IMG/VR virus record: IMGVR_UViG_3300025645_000024
Span: 1 to 38,644 of that record
DNA: 38,644 nucleotides
Direction: 5' to 3' (one strand)
DNA from: a virus
Below are positions 16,124 to 24,674 of this stretch, piece by piece. The translations under genes and the position numbers were made by a program. The notes under the pieces are model-generated. The model saw only the letters and a list, made by a program, of their open reading frames with translations, was not told the DNA's origin and made no database searches. Position 1 is the first letter of the stretch. Every line of letters begins with the position of its first letter.

Positions 16124-16801
16124 TTAATTTACTGGTAGTTCGCTAAATCCGGGTATTGTTGTCCCGTATGTTTTTCCGTCAGACTCGCCACCGGCTCCGC
16201 CTTTGCCTAAACCGCCCTTGCTCTGCACCGCAGACACTAGAGACGGGTATCTCGTTTTTAAACTTGCTTTGTACTCGGTGACGGTTTGCGGCGTTGCTTT
16301 GCCGTTCTCGTCTAACACAATGACCGATCCGTCTGCCTGTATTTCTAGGTCGGCGTCCGCCATGCGTTTAAGTATGGCCCGATTCGCTTCGGTAGCGTTA
16401 GCGGCTACGTCTGCGACTAGGGCGCTTTTTGTTTGTGCGTTAGCCTTATTCTCGGCGTCGGTAATACGCTTCTGGTAATTGGCTTCTGTCTCGTCGACCT
16501 TCTTCGTAAGGTTGGCGATAATTTCTTGTTGGCGTTGCGCTTCGGTAAGACCTTTTAGGCGGTCCGCTTCTGCCGCGTCCTTCGCTGCTTGGTCTGCTGC
16601 GCTCAGCTCGTCAAGCTTTGTTTTCATGTTGGCGGTGTCGCCTGTCAGCTTAGTAACGTCGCCTTGTAGCCTAAAGTTGTCCTTTTTGGCCTGTGCAAAG
16701 TCTTTATGTAAATAAACGGTAGCGCCGTTCTCTTCAAACTCTACAAAATCATTAGTTTCATTTTCTGGGATATCTTTCTTTTCTGCGTATTGAATAGCCA
16801 T
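16124..16801 (-). CDS. Capsid scaffolding protein
   Basis: 225 residues, Lys/Glu/Ala-rich. It has a long central coiled coil (about 40-125) and a Gly/Lys-rich C-terminal tail (about 193-213), the usual scaffold layout. It lies between portal and capsid genes. It guides procapsid assembly and is then lost. A ribosome site GAGGTTCGGAA precedes the ATG. Confidence 0.88.
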   Translation of the reverse strand: MAIQYAEKKDIPENETNDFVEFEENGATVYLHKDFAQAKKDNFRLQGDVTKLTGDTANMKTKLDELSAADQAAKDAAEADRLKGLTEAQRQQEIIANLTKKVDETEANYQKRITDAENKANAQTKSALVADVAANATEANRAILKRMADADLEIQADGSVIVLDENGKATPQTVTEYKASLKTRYPSLVSAVQSKGGLGKGGAGGESDGKTYGTTIPGFSELPVN

Positions 16802-16829
16802 TGTTCCGAACCTCGGGTTAATTTAAGTT

Positions 16830-16848
16830 AGGCGTGAACCTCACGCCT
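16830..16848 (-). terminator. Hairpin between portal and scaffold genes
   Basis: A perfect 8-bp stem, AGGCGTGA and TCACGCCT, with a three-base loop, 32 bases after the portal stop and 28 before the scaffold start. The following minus-strand sequence is AT-rich but lacks a true U run. A partial terminator or mRNA processing/stabilising element that separates low portal from high scaffold and capsid expression is plausible. Confidence 0.5.
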
Positions 16849-16880
16849 TACGCATATAATAGCACCACCGTACAGAATGT

Positions 16881-18365
16881 CTACACCTGTCCGTTAGCCT
16901 CTAACTCGTCTAGTATTTCGTTACCGGTTTTAGTTAATACCCCGCCGCGCTCTAATTGTCTTAAAGCTTCGGCACGGGTGATCACGTTTTCACGTAACTC
17001 GCCCAGTACTGCCGCCCGCTCCTGAGCTGTCAAAGAGATAGCCACGAATTCACGCGAAAGTTGCACCGTCACGTCTTCAGCGCTAGAGCCATCAAACAAC
17101 GCGGCCCACTCAAGGACCCGGCGGTAGCTCTCTTCGATATTCTTAGCTAGTGTAGACAACACGCCTTTTTTCTCTGCGCTGTTAATGCTGGCCGCGGTCG
17201 CTGTGTTGGCGCTTTCGCTTTCTTCACTAAACACGCCGCCTAGTGCTATGATCTGCTTCTTGTTCTCTTCCATGTATTTAAAAAGGGCGTTGCTGTCCGC
17301 TTCCCAATTCAAGTACCCTGCCTCGGCGTCACCAAATAACGGAATATGAGCGCCAGCCCCTAAGATAATTTGATCGCGCCCGGTGGCCTTCTTGTATTGC
17401 TCGAATGACTGCTCGGTCCACCCCTTCGTGTAGCTGGTAGGCTGTGCGGTTAAGCGTAGCGACTCTTTTAGCAGTGCACTAACTTGGTAACGGTGAATAG
17501 CCTTAGAGCTAATAGGGTCGATGTAGCCTAGCTGTTTAGGCACGTCGCCGATCTGACGTTCCGAAGAGTAGACGATCTCGAAAGGTATCTCGCGCAGTTT
17601 CTTAGAGTTAGCAAGCGGGTACACTAACTCGGACCATTTGCCTTCGGTGCCCTTCTTGCCCGATACAATGTAGCGGCGTTGGAAATACTCGCCGTCTTTG
17701 TCTAAGGCTAAAAGTAAATATGACTTAACGACGTCTTGACTAAACCCGGTAGACGTCACGCTCTCAGAATCAAAAACCTGCAGTTCTGACTCACACAATA
17801 TAATTAAATTTAGTTGCTTAGTGCCGTTAATAACGCGATAAGACCAGTTAACAATACTTTCACGCGGGTAATGTTTGATAGTGGCACGTAGGCCTTCGTC
17901 TTTGCGCTGTTGCTCGGTTATCTCTGAAGGGTCCACGCCGGCGAGGTCTGAGTACTCGACTAGTAAACCATGGTACCGCATTTGTAAACATTCGGACGCG
18001 GTCAGCTCGATAGACTGAGCAAGGCCCGCCCCGTTGCCGTCTGCGTCGTTAATCAACTCGGGATCTACGCCGTCTACCTCAAGAGTAGGCGCAACGCGGA
18101 ACATAGCGCCCACTAACGTGTCTAGCGTGTTGCCCGGTATGTTTTCATACTCCGCAAACGTTTTGTACGATACGTAGCGCAGTTGCTGCTCGTCGCTGTT
18201 GACTTCTTGCGGGTCGGTGCAAGGGTGCGGCAAGTATTTAACGCCGGCATTTTTCACCACGTCTTCACCGCCGACACTATCGCGCATACGCATAACGCCC
18301 GGCTTAGTAGCTATGTACTGCGGGTGCTCCCATTGGGCCTGCGTGCTATTCGTTTGAACTGTCAT
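16881..18365 (-). CDS. Portal protein (DUF4055 family)
   Basis: 494 residues. The N-terminus (RMRDSVGGEDVVKNAGVKYLPHP, residues 26-48) is typical of DUF4055 portals, with a long mixed middle and helices near 340-430 that would form the stem and crown. It forms the dodecameric DNA gate. Its ATG overlaps the stop of the minor head gene (ATGA), an unusual order in that the head protein is translated first. Confidence 0.92.
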   Translation of the reverse strand: MTVQTNSTQAQWEHPQYIATKPGVMRMRDSVGGEDVVKNAGVKYLPHPCTDPQEVNSDEQQLRYVSYKTFAEYENIPGNTLDTLVGAMFRVAPTLEVDGVDPELINDADGNGAGLAQSIELTASECLQMRYHGLLVEYSDLAGVDPSEITEQQRKDEGLRATIKHYPRESIVNWSYRVINGTKQLNLIILCESELQVFDSESVTSTGFSQDVVKSYLLLALDKDGEYFQRRYIVSGKKGTEGKWSELVYPLANSKKLREIPFEIVYSSERQIGDVPKQLGYIDPISSKAIHRYQVSALLKESLRLTAQPTSYTKGWTEQSFEQYKKATGRDQIILGAGAHIPLFGDAEAGYLNWEADSNALFKYMEENKKQIIALGGVFSEESESANTATAASINSAEKKGVLSTLAKNIEESYRRVLEWAALFDGSSAEDVTVQLSREFVAISLTAQERAAVLGELRENVITRAEALRQLERGGVLTKTGNEILDELEANGQV

Positions 18366-19534
18366 GATTCCGCCTTCCTGTATGCTCTCTCGCCTGCGTT
18401 AGTTTCTTTTAACTCTTCAAGTGTTAGTTGTCGCCCTGTCATGTCGGTAAACCGGTCGATCTTCAGGTCGCCGTCTACGAACAGTCTAGCGCGTTCCTTG
18501 CCTAGTGTCGATTCTATAAACCATCTAGGCTGACGGCGTAACCATTGGTCGCTAGTTACCTTAGCTTCGATAGTCTGTATGTCGAATATGTCCGCATCTT
18601 TTTTGCCCTTGTATGCGACCTTCTTATCGGTGCGGCCCTGCTTAGTCTCGAATTCTTCGGCAGCGTTAGCGCCCTTCTGTCCGCCTACGGCTGTCCGCTC
18701 AGTGTTAAGAGGGTCAAAGCCCTTAGTTTTAAATATGTACTGTGATCGCTCGTTAAAGTGAAACGGTAAGTTAGGGAACGGCTCGTCGGTTGGGTAAAAA
18801 TTTAAGTGACGGCCTAAGCATATCGTAGTAGTGGCATTGTCTAGGGTAGCGAATAAGGTACGGCCCTCGATCAATGATTTGTTTTTCTTGGCGAACTCGT
18901 CGCGCGCTACGTTGGCATAATGCGACACGCCGGTACGTGCTAACGAGTCAGCGCCGGCACGTGCTTTGCCGTTCAGGAAGCCGCCCTCAAATTTGCCCGT
19001 TTTACGATTGAACGACCCGCGTAACTGCTTAACTATTTCTTGCTTAGTTAGCCCGTTGTTAAAACCTTCCCGTACTACCCCCGCTATGCCTCGCATCGTA
19101 TTATCGAGGTTACGGCGTACGAATTGCGCCCACGTCCCGGACTGAGATACGTCGGTCGTCAACGTCATAACGGCGGTTTTAGTGCTGGCCTCGATCTGCT
19201 TGTTTGTTGGTGGTACCAGCGGGTCAGGGGTATAGTCCTGGTAGACGCCGGTAACTGCCTCGCCTTCAATCTTAGCCATTTTTAGCAGTTCGTCGCTAAT
19301 GTCTCGCCACATCGTCGACCAAGTGGTACCAAACTCGGCACGCATTGCGATCGTGAGTTTGTTAACGTCTGCGGTCGTCATGTCGTCGAAGTCGTAGTCG
19401 GCCATTATGCGGGGCAATGAACGGCTAAGCTCTTGCGTCGTTGGTGCCACTTCTGTCCTTTCCAAATGAGTGCTGTAACGGTTCCGGTTTGTCTCCCGTC
19501 TCAGCTCTTCGTCTAGTATGTCGTTACTCGCCAT
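18362..19534 (-). CDS. Minor head protein (SPP1 gp7/Mu F-like)
   Basis: 390 residues. The conserved core contains ARTGVSHYANVARDEFAKKN (about 200-219) and TLDNATTTICLGRHLNFYP (about 232-250), the Mu F-like head morphogenesis signature. It is an internal head protein associated with the portal. The ATG is preceded by CTGATAAGGG, a leader motif shared with other genes of this phage. Confidence 0.9.
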   Translation of the reverse strand: MASNDILDEELRRETNRNRYSTHLERTEVAPTTQELSRSLPRIMADYDFDDMTTADVNKLTIAMRAEFGTTWSTMWRDISDELLKMAKIEGEAVTGVYQDYTPDPLVPPTNKQIEASTKTAVMTLTTDVSQSGTWAQFVRRNLDNTMRGIAGVVREGFNNGLTKQEIVKQLRGSFNRKTGKFEGGFLNGKARAGADSLARTGVSHYANVARDEFAKKNKSLIEGRTLFATLDNATTTICLGRHLNFYPTDEPFPNLPFHFNERSQYIFKTKGFDPLNTERTAVGGQKGANAAEEFETKQGRTDKKVAYKGKKDADIFDIQTIEAKVTSDQWLRRQPRWFIESTLGKERARLFVDGDLKIDRFTDMTGRQLTLEELKETNAGERAYRKAES

Positions 19535-19568
19535 AGTGACCCTTATCAGTGGGGGTTAGTTTGCCGAC

Positions 19569-19871
19569 CTAACAGACCGGCGAAAAGTCTAGATTACCAA
19601 GACACTTAGACGTTAATTCTACAGGTAGGCCGGGCGCTTGGAAGCCGTTAACTTCCCAGTACTGCGAACTAGTCTCGCCCGTGCTACCGAAAAAGAGGTG
19701 CAGTTCGGTAGCGCTCACTACCACCACGTCGTCCGGGTCGTCCGCGCTGTTACGGTCGTCCGCGCCGAATATGGCCTGAACCTTGTCGAACGCCGTAAGG
19801 TCTACGGGGCCGCCGAATAAAATCACAACGGCGTTACCTTTACCCTTAATAACTTTGTTTTGTGTAGCCAT
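19569..19871 (-). CDS. Hypothetical small protein, head gene region
   Basis: 100 residues, acidic, with a central DDRNSADDPDDVVVVSA segment and no membrane segment. It overlaps the following structural gene by one base (TAATG) and belongs to the head module. It may be a decoration or assembly protein. No family recognised. Confidence 0.65.
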   Translation of the reverse strand: MATQNKVIKGKGNAVVILFGGPVDLTAFDKVQAIFGADDRNSADDPDDVVVVSATELHLFFGSTGETSSQYWEVNGFQAPGLPVELTSKCLGNLDFSPVC

Positions 19872-20290
19872 TACGTAGCCTCGAATAGTTTGTCAGTCAC
19901 GTCGACCGTGAAGTCTTCCCCGTCTAGTAGCGTTAAACTAGCGCCGCGATCCCAATAGCTGATCAGTAGCCCACCCGCTGGCGTTGAATTGTAGAACACC
20001 ACATAACGGAAAGGACCCATAGAACCACCCGCCGCCGTGAATACTACGTCGGTTGTTACTGCTAGCGTGAACAACCCCGCAACCTGTGCGGCACTGTCGA
20101 TCACGACCGTTTCGCCGCCTGCCGTGTAGCCGTTGCCCGCCGCTATTTCTGCGGCAGTTAACAGCACGTTATCGGAAGCGACTACCGGCGCGCGGTTAGT
20201 CAACGCTATTTTAAAAGTATCATTCGCGAAGTCATGTTTTTTCGTGTGAATGTCTGCTACTGCTTTCTGGTATTTCGTGTACGTTGCCAT
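19871..20290 (-). CDS. Putative virion structural protein (decoration-like)
   Basis: 139 residues. The layout (an N-terminal YQKAVADIHTKKHDFANDTF, then KIALTNRAP, a Gly-rich middle and PFRYVVFYNSTPAGG) matches a widespread phage family of unknown function usually placed among head or fibre genes. It is beta-rich. It lies between the LamG-repeat protein and a small head gene, with an AGAGGA ribosome site. Confidence 0.75.
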   Translation of the reverse strand: MATYTKYQKAVADIHTKKHDFANDTFKIALTNRAPVVASDNVLLTAAEIAAGNGYTAGGETVVIDSAAQVAGLFTLAVTTDVVFTAAGGSMGPFRYVVFYNSTPAGGLLISYWDRGASLTLLDGEDFTVDVTDKLFEAT

Positions 20291-20293
20291 GAT

Positions 20294-21856
20294 CTATTCC
20301 TCTTTAAATTTAACTGTCCACGCGTCCGCATAGCGGGGCACCACGTCAACGGCTTTGAATCTTGCCGTAATTCGGCCTATAACTTGGACCGTGTCGCCCG
20401 AGTGCGCCAGTTGAACACTTACGCCGGTCAGTGTGTACGTGCCTGCGTCTGCTACGATAACATAACTAGCGAAAAAGTCGACAGCCGCACCCGTTAGGGC
20501 GTAACTACCTGCGTCTGCCTGTGTTCTGCGTTGCGCCGTAAGCTGCACAGCCGCACCCGTTAGGGTGTAACTGCCTGCGTCTGCCTGTGTTCTGCGTTGC
20601 GCCGTAAGCTGCACAGCCGCACCCGTTAGGGCGTAACTGCCCGCGTCTGCTGTGATCGTTTCGCCCGGCCCGCCTATAACGAGGCCCACAGCCGCACCCG
20701 TTAGGGCGTAACTACCTGCGTCTGCCTGTGTTCTGCGTTGCGCCGTAAGCTGCACAGCCGCACCCGTTAGGGCGTAACTACCTGCGTCTGCCTGTGTTCT
20801 GCGTTGCGCCGTAAGCTGCACAGCCGCACCCGTTAGGGCGTAACTGCCTGCGTCTGCCGTAAGTACTTCGCCCGGCCCGTCAGGGTCCACCCACGCACTA
20901 GTAGTCCAAAATGTAGACGGGTCGGTCTGGTTGTTGTATTTAGCCAGTACGGTATCGTTATCGTCGTAAGTATTTGATAAAAAATTGTCACCTATCAGCC
21001 CGCCGTAAAAGTTGTTAGTCCCTTCCGTTAACGCTCCGATGAAAGTATTGTGTAGCGTGTTCGGCGTACCTACGTCGGTTATTATGCCTCCCTGCTGCAC
21101 CCCATCTCGGAACAGTTTGACGGTGCCCCCCGTTCTCGTTACGGTCAGCATTTGCCAAACTAAAGCAGAAGCGGCGCCCCTTGTATTGCCCGATGTGGCG
21201 TAGCCATCCCAATTGTATGATGAACCGCTTAGCCCTAAGTACGTCCGCCCCGCTTCAGGGCTCACCCAATTGCCGATCACACCTTGGAAGCCAGACAGGT
21301 CGTCGGGCCGTACCCACACGCTCTGAGTGAAATCACCTACCGGTAATATTGCAGCGCCTAAGTCGATACTAGAGCTCGCACCATTAAATCTTAGTGCGTT
21401 TCCTATATTTCCTGCCTCTGCCGTAACTGCGTTTGCTGTAATTGATGTTTGATTACCTGAAGAGTCGGTAGGCGTGGCACTTTCCATGTGCATTCTATTT
21501 ATTTCGCCGACATAAACGGCATTGCGGCCAAAAGCCGCACCGACTGCCGGCTGTGCCGTGGCGACCGTATCAGCTTCGATATAAACGGTACTAGCAATGT
21601 TAAGCGTGGGGCTTACACCCCAAACCTGTATGTCTGGCGCGCCACCAGTAACAAAATTCACCACTTCGATTGGTATTCGGGTCGTTTTAGTGCTGTCCGT
21701 GTAGCAACGTAAATTCCCGCCACCGTTTAAAATAGAGGTGGCACCACCGTCAACGGCAGCCGCAGGGAAGTTAGCAGCCGTAGCAAGCCACACAAAATTT
21801 GTTTGTGGGCTTGGAATTTTACCAATGTTAACAGTTATTGTGCAGCCGTAAGCCAT
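20294..21856 (-). CDS. LamG/concanavalin-A-like virion protein with seven C-terminal repeats
   Basis: 520 residues. Residues 1-115 form a beta-rich head of the DUF2341 type. Residues about 140-310 form a LamG-like jelly roll (ALRFNGASSSIDLG, FTQSVWVRPDD, KLFRDGVQQGG). Residues about 335-490 hold seven copies of an ADAGSYALTGAAV unit, mostly spaced 22 residues. LamG folds bind sugars. The protein is probably a head fibre or decoration exposed for attachment. Its place beside the terminase and not with the tail fibres suggests the head. The TAATG overlap links it to the upstream gene. Confidence 0.85.
   Translation of the reverse strand: MAYGCTITVNIGKIPSPQTNFVWLATAANFPAAAVDGGATSILNGGGNLRCYTDSTKTTRIPIEVVNFVTGGAPDIQVWGVSPTLNIASTVYIEADTVATAQPAVGAAFGRNAVYVGEINRMHMESATPTDSSGNQTSITANAVTAEAGNIGNALRFNGASSSIDLGAAILPVGDFTQSVWVRPDDLSGFQGVIGNWVSPEAGRTYLGLSGSSYNWDGYATSGNTRGAASALVWQMLTVTRTGGTVKLFRDGVQQGGIITDVGTPNTLHNTFIGALTEGTNNFYGGLIGDNFLSNTYDDNDTVLAKYNNQTDPSTFWTTSAWVDPDGPGEVLTADAGSYALTGAAVQLTAQRRTQADAGSYALTGAAVQLTAQRRTQADAGSYALTGAAVGLVIGGPGETITADAGSYALTGAAVQLTAQRRTQADAGSYTLTGAAVQLTAQRRTQADAGSYALTGAAVDFFASYVIVADAGTYTLTGVSVQLAHSGDTVQVIGRITARFKAVDVVPRYADAWTVKFKEE
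20481..20865 (-). repeat. 66-bp tandem repeats inside the LamG-protein gene
   Basis: Near-identical units begin at 20481, 20547, 20613, 20688, 20754 and 20820. Five keep most of a 66-base period and the unit at 20613 carries a longer divergent linker. A seventh, diverged copy lies near 20410-20450. Near-identity at the DNA level means recent expansion or ongoing homogenisation, and the copy number may be collapsed in short-read assemblies. Confidence 0.9.
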
Positions 21857-22188
21857 TAGATTAAACCGTTAGAGTATCCCGTTAAGTCGATGTTATACTT
21901 TGCGACCAGCTCGTCCGCTGTCATTGTGCCTGCTTTTACCGCGAGCAGGTCCGCTTGTTTAGCTGCAACATCTGAGAATTGCGCTAGGAGTTGATCTACC
22001 CCAACCCCCATAATTGCTAGTAGTTCAGCGTCAATTGTTAAGTCTGGGTTTTTACGCGCGTAAGCTTGATGTTGGATCGCGGCTGCTAAATCGTTGTTTA
22101 ATGAAGCAATAGAGCGTGCTACGCTTGAGGATGTGGCTTTTTGATTAAGCATGTACTGGGTTAATTTAATTTGCTGTAAGCTGTTCAT
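21856..22188 (-). CDS. Hypothetical small helical protein
   Basis: 110 residues, Ala/Leu-rich and mostly helical, with a Gln/Lys-rich start and a GTMTADELVAKYNIDLTGYS end. One-base overlaps (TAATG) join it to the upstream small gene and to the LamG-repeat gene. It may be a chaperone or assembly factor for that protein. No family recognised. Confidence 0.65.
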   Translation of the reverse strand: MNSLQQIKLTQYMLNQKATSSSVARSIASLNNDLAAAIQHQAYARKNPDLTIDAELLAIMGVGVDQLLAQFSDVAAKQADLLAVKAGTMTADELVAKYNIDLTGYSNGLI

Positions 22189-22322
22189 TAGTGTTTCCTC
22201 ATTGCTGGCGCTATTTCGGCGCGTGCGTTAGTTGCTGCCCGGTAGCGTAACGCGTCGTAGTCGTGGTCTTCCTGATCGGTGTCTACGTCGTCGGGCTTCT
22301 TCGTGTCTCTCGATAATATCAC
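22188..22322 (-). CDS. Small hypothetical protein between terminase and structural genes (GTG start)
   Basis: A 44-residue frame that begins with GTG three bases after the large terminase stop and in the same frame. It ends in a TAA that overlaps the next ATG. An AAGG ribosome site lies about ten bases upstream. The product is charged (DTKKPDDVDTDQEDHDYDAL). It fills a gap in an otherwise fully packed operon. It could also be a lost C-terminal part of the terminase. Confidence 0.5.
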   Translation of the reverse strand: MILSRDTKKPDDVDTDQEDHDYDALRYRAATNARAEIAPAMRKH

Positions 22323-22325
22323 GAC

Positions 22326-23579
22326 TTAATACCTTTTCATAGGAGGCATGATCGTCGGCCTAACGACGGGGAAATCCATAGCGATAAAGTACCCTCCTGC
22401 GTCGTTCGCGTGGTCGAATCCGCTCGTTTTGTCTGGCTCGCCGTTAGTCGCATACGCTTGCTGCTCTAGCCCTTTGGTGTAGTTCGGGCACAACTCCGTG
22501 TTGACTTTGTACTTACGTTCGCCCTTAGCGTTGCAAAATGCCGTGTTCATAGCCGTTATCCGCGACTTTACGCGTGGGTTTGCAGGGTTAACGTTTACGA
22601 TGAAACCCGCTTGTTCCAGTAGTGCGTGGTCGTTCCTGTCTGCGTCTAGAGTCTTGCGGTTTTTGCCGCTGGCGTCAGGGTATATCGTGACGGGGCGGTC
22701 AGGGTACCGGTCTTGTATCGCAACGATCATCGAGGGGGTGTCGTATAGGTCGTAAAACTCCCCGACGGCCCTCGGTTCTCCGTCGCGCAGTACGTGAACC
22801 ACGGCGGCCATGTGCTGCACGTTAAAATCCATACCGATCAATAACCCTTCGTACCCGTCCTCTGTGTCGTCGGTAGCGTTAAGTACTCGATTAAATTGAG
22901 GGTACACAGGGCCACTCGTCAGGTTGACGAATTGCCCGTTAAGATATGCGCTCACTAACTCCGCGCTGTATGATTCTAGTAAACTGTCGATGTAGTCGTC
23001 AGGTAGGTTGATTGCGTTCTCGTACGTGCTCGCTTGCACCATGCTGTATGATTCTTTCGGGTTATCGGCGAAACGGTCATGTACGAACCTAAAACCTTCG
23101 GGCGTTGTGGTTACGCCGACGCCGTTAACCACGCCGTCAATTTTGACACGTAGCCGAGCGATTATCTTATTCCATGCGTGTTTCGCCTTGGCGGGGTCTA
23201 GTGTGTCTATTTCATCGACTAAAGACCGAGCCACTTTGTAGCCGATAATGCCCCCGGGTTTATCCATTGAGCGGCAGATAATCTTCCCATACCAGAACCC
23301 GTTCCGGTAGATGTCAACCTCTTTATTGCTCACATGCACGTCGACGGTGAACCCTAGATACTCGGCCGCCTCTTCGAATGTTGGGTAAAATATGTCTCGT
23401 ATGGCTGCGTATGTTGGCCCGTAGTACGCTTGTGCATACCCCGGTTGCCTCGCGGCGAATAGGAGTAGGTCGAGGCAGCCTACGAAGGTTTTACCACTCC
23501 CGAAGCCGCCCACGAACGCCCTAAATTTAGTGTTAAGCCCGTTTAAAAAAACGTTTTGTGGGGCACTAAGGCTTGGCAT
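22326..23579 (-). CDS. terL: Terminase large subunit
   Basis: 417 residues. ATPase: Walker A GGFGSGKT (24-31), Walker B LVDEID (D122, E123) and a coupling motif TTTPEG (157-162). Nuclease: MDFN (D251), PDASG (D302) and a C-terminal FDHANDA acidic site. It packages DNA into the prohead. Its ATG lies 14 bases before the end of the small subunit gene. Confidence 0.96.
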   Translation of the reverse strand: MPSLSAPQNVFLNGLNTKFRAFVGGFGSGKTFVGCLDLLLFAARQPGYAQAYYGPTYAAIRDIFYPTFEEAAEYLGFTVDVHVSNKEVDIYRNGFWYGKIICRSMDKPGGIIGYKVARSLVDEIDTLDPAKAKHAWNKIIARLRVKIDGVVNGVGVTTTPEGFRFVHDRFADNPKESYSMVQASTYENAINLPDDYIDSLLESYSAELVSAYLNGQFVNLTSGPVYPQFNRVLNATDDTEDGYEGLLIGMDFNVQHMAAVVHVLRDGEPRAVGEFYDLYDTPSMIVAIQDRYPDRPVTIYPDASGKNRKTLDADRNDHALLEQAGFIVNVNPANPRVKSRITAMNTAFCNAKGERKYKVNTELCPNYTKGLEQQAYATNGEPDKTSGFDHANDAGGYFIAMDFPVVRPTIMPPMKRY

Positions 23580-24132
23580 TTGTCACCTGCACTTCGGCTT
23601 TTGCCTCTGCCACTTCGAATACTATGTTAAGCGGTTGTACTTCGCTTTTGTGGTGTTGTGCTTCTTTGTCCCACGCCTTAACGGCGACGTGTCGCCCTAA
23701 CAGCTCTAAGTTTCTCGCTTTATCGGGCCACTTGATCTTCTCGACTAGTTGTATGAGGCGTTCGGGGTCATCCGCAGCCCGCACCAGCTTACCAAAATCT
23801 AGTCCGCTGATCGAAGTGCGCCACGGTTTAGGCCAGCGCTTAACGGGGAGTAAAACCCCGTTGTCGTCCATGATGTCGGCAATGTCTAGTTGGTCTATCT
23901 CTACAACACGGCGCAGAACGTAGTCAGCGTCGATTTTTAGGCGTTTATTCCTCGCGGCAATGGCGTAGGCCATATATTGCCCTACGGCGGGGCAGGTGGC
24001 GTTCTCAGAGCCTCGCTGCCTGCATTGGTCATCCGGGTATCCCGCCTCTCTGGCGGCCCTCGACATGTTCCAATGCGTTATATAATGATCAGCCCATAGT
24101 TTCTTCTGATCGGTAAGTCTTGCGCCTGCCAT
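23566..24132 (-). CDS. terS: Terminase small subunit
   Basis: 188 residues from the ATG at 24132, chosen because GAGGTT lies nine bases upstream. A longer GTG-started reading to 24219 is possible but has no better signal. The N-terminus carries an HTH-like DNA-binding part (WNMSRAAREAGYPDDQ, about 20-35), then helical oligomerisation segments and a Lys/Glu C-terminus. It recognises the packaging site and is the first gene of the late operon. Confidence 0.88.
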   Translation of the reverse strand: MAGARLTDQKKLWADHYITHWNMSRAAREAGYPDDQCRQRGSENATCPAVGQYMAYAIAARNKRLKIDADYVLRRVVEIDQLDIADIMDDNGVLLPVKRWPKPWRTSISGLDFGKLVRAADDPERLIQLVEKIKWPDKARNLELLGRHVAVKAWDKEAQHHKSEVQPLNIVFEVAEAKAEVQVTNAKP

Positions 24133-24325
24133 GCCTCGAACCTCGATAAATGGTAACTGAGCCACCGGCTCTTCAACGTAGTGTACACCACGATCAAAAG
24201 GACCGCAACGGCGACGCACTAGCGCATATAACTAAAAGGCATAAGAGAGCCGCGCTTATAACCGTAACGCTTTGTAACACTACGTAACGTTTCGCCTAAT
24301 CTTCTACAGGCCCCGCCGGTCGTAC

Positions 24326-24451
24326 GTTGTAACGTTGTAACGCTTAAAAGTGCTATATGTTATATATTATATGCTTATATACCCCCCTATATTTCTTTTA
24401 TTATTATTATTATATAGTTTAAAGGTAAAAGAAGCGTTACAACGTTACAAC
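24326..24451. repeat. 20-bp perfect inverted repeat flanking the AT-rich core
   Basis: GTTGTAACGTTGTAACGCTT at 24326-24345 is the exact reverse complement of 24432-24451. Each arm contains two GTAACG units in tandem. Further copies of the unit lie outward at 24264-24290 and 24485-24514. The 86 bases between the arms are almost entirely A and T. Confidence 0.9.
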
Positions 24452-24606
24452 CCACGCCACCACTGGCCCGCAGAGAATCCGAGAAGCGTTACAGTAACGT
24501 TACAGAAGCGTTACACCCCACAACGGCTATAACAGAGCGCCTGATATGCGTTTTAGTTATAAGCATAGTAGAGCGCCTGATAGAACGAAACAATATAAGG
24601 CAGGGT

Positions 24607-24635
24607 TTGACATCGGGGGAGTCGGCGTTTATAGT
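24607..24635 (+). promoter_or_regulatory. Strong sigma70-type promoter for the rightward replication operon
   Basis: TTGACA (24607-24612), a 17-base spacer and TATAGT (24630-24635), 39 bases before the first gene. A 13-base direct repeat, AGAGCGCCTGATA, at 24534-24546 and 24570-24582 (36 bases apart) lies just upstream and may bind a regulator. Confidence 0.8.
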
Positions 24636-24674
24636 TATGTCTGTTTTAACGATTATAACGGCTAAGGGCGCGAA

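Larger units (their letters stand above)
24133..24674. other. Noncoding divergent control region and candidate replication origin
   Basis: 542 bases with no convincing gene, between the leftward late operon and the rightward replication genes. It holds arrays of GTAACG/CGTTAC, an 86-base AT-rich core (24346-24431) and a long imperfect mirror plan. The 40-base element at 24224-24263, read on the minus strand, matches 24525-24564 at 29 of 40 positions, including GG(T/C)TATAA, TATGC and TTTTAGTTATA. Iterons flanking an easily melted core are typical of phage origins. A strong rightward promoter follows at 24607. No leftward sigma70 promoter is obvious, so the late operon may need an activator acting at the mirrored elements. 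Confidence 0.7.

Noticed and set aside
20481-20865. Possible CRISPR array
   Set aside because: The units are tandem in-frame protein repeats without unique spacers of constant length and without cas genes.
24350-24532. ORF across the AT-rich core of the control region
   Set aside because: It reads straight through the core and the inverted-repeat arm, has no ribosome site and a simple-sequence Leu/Tyr product.
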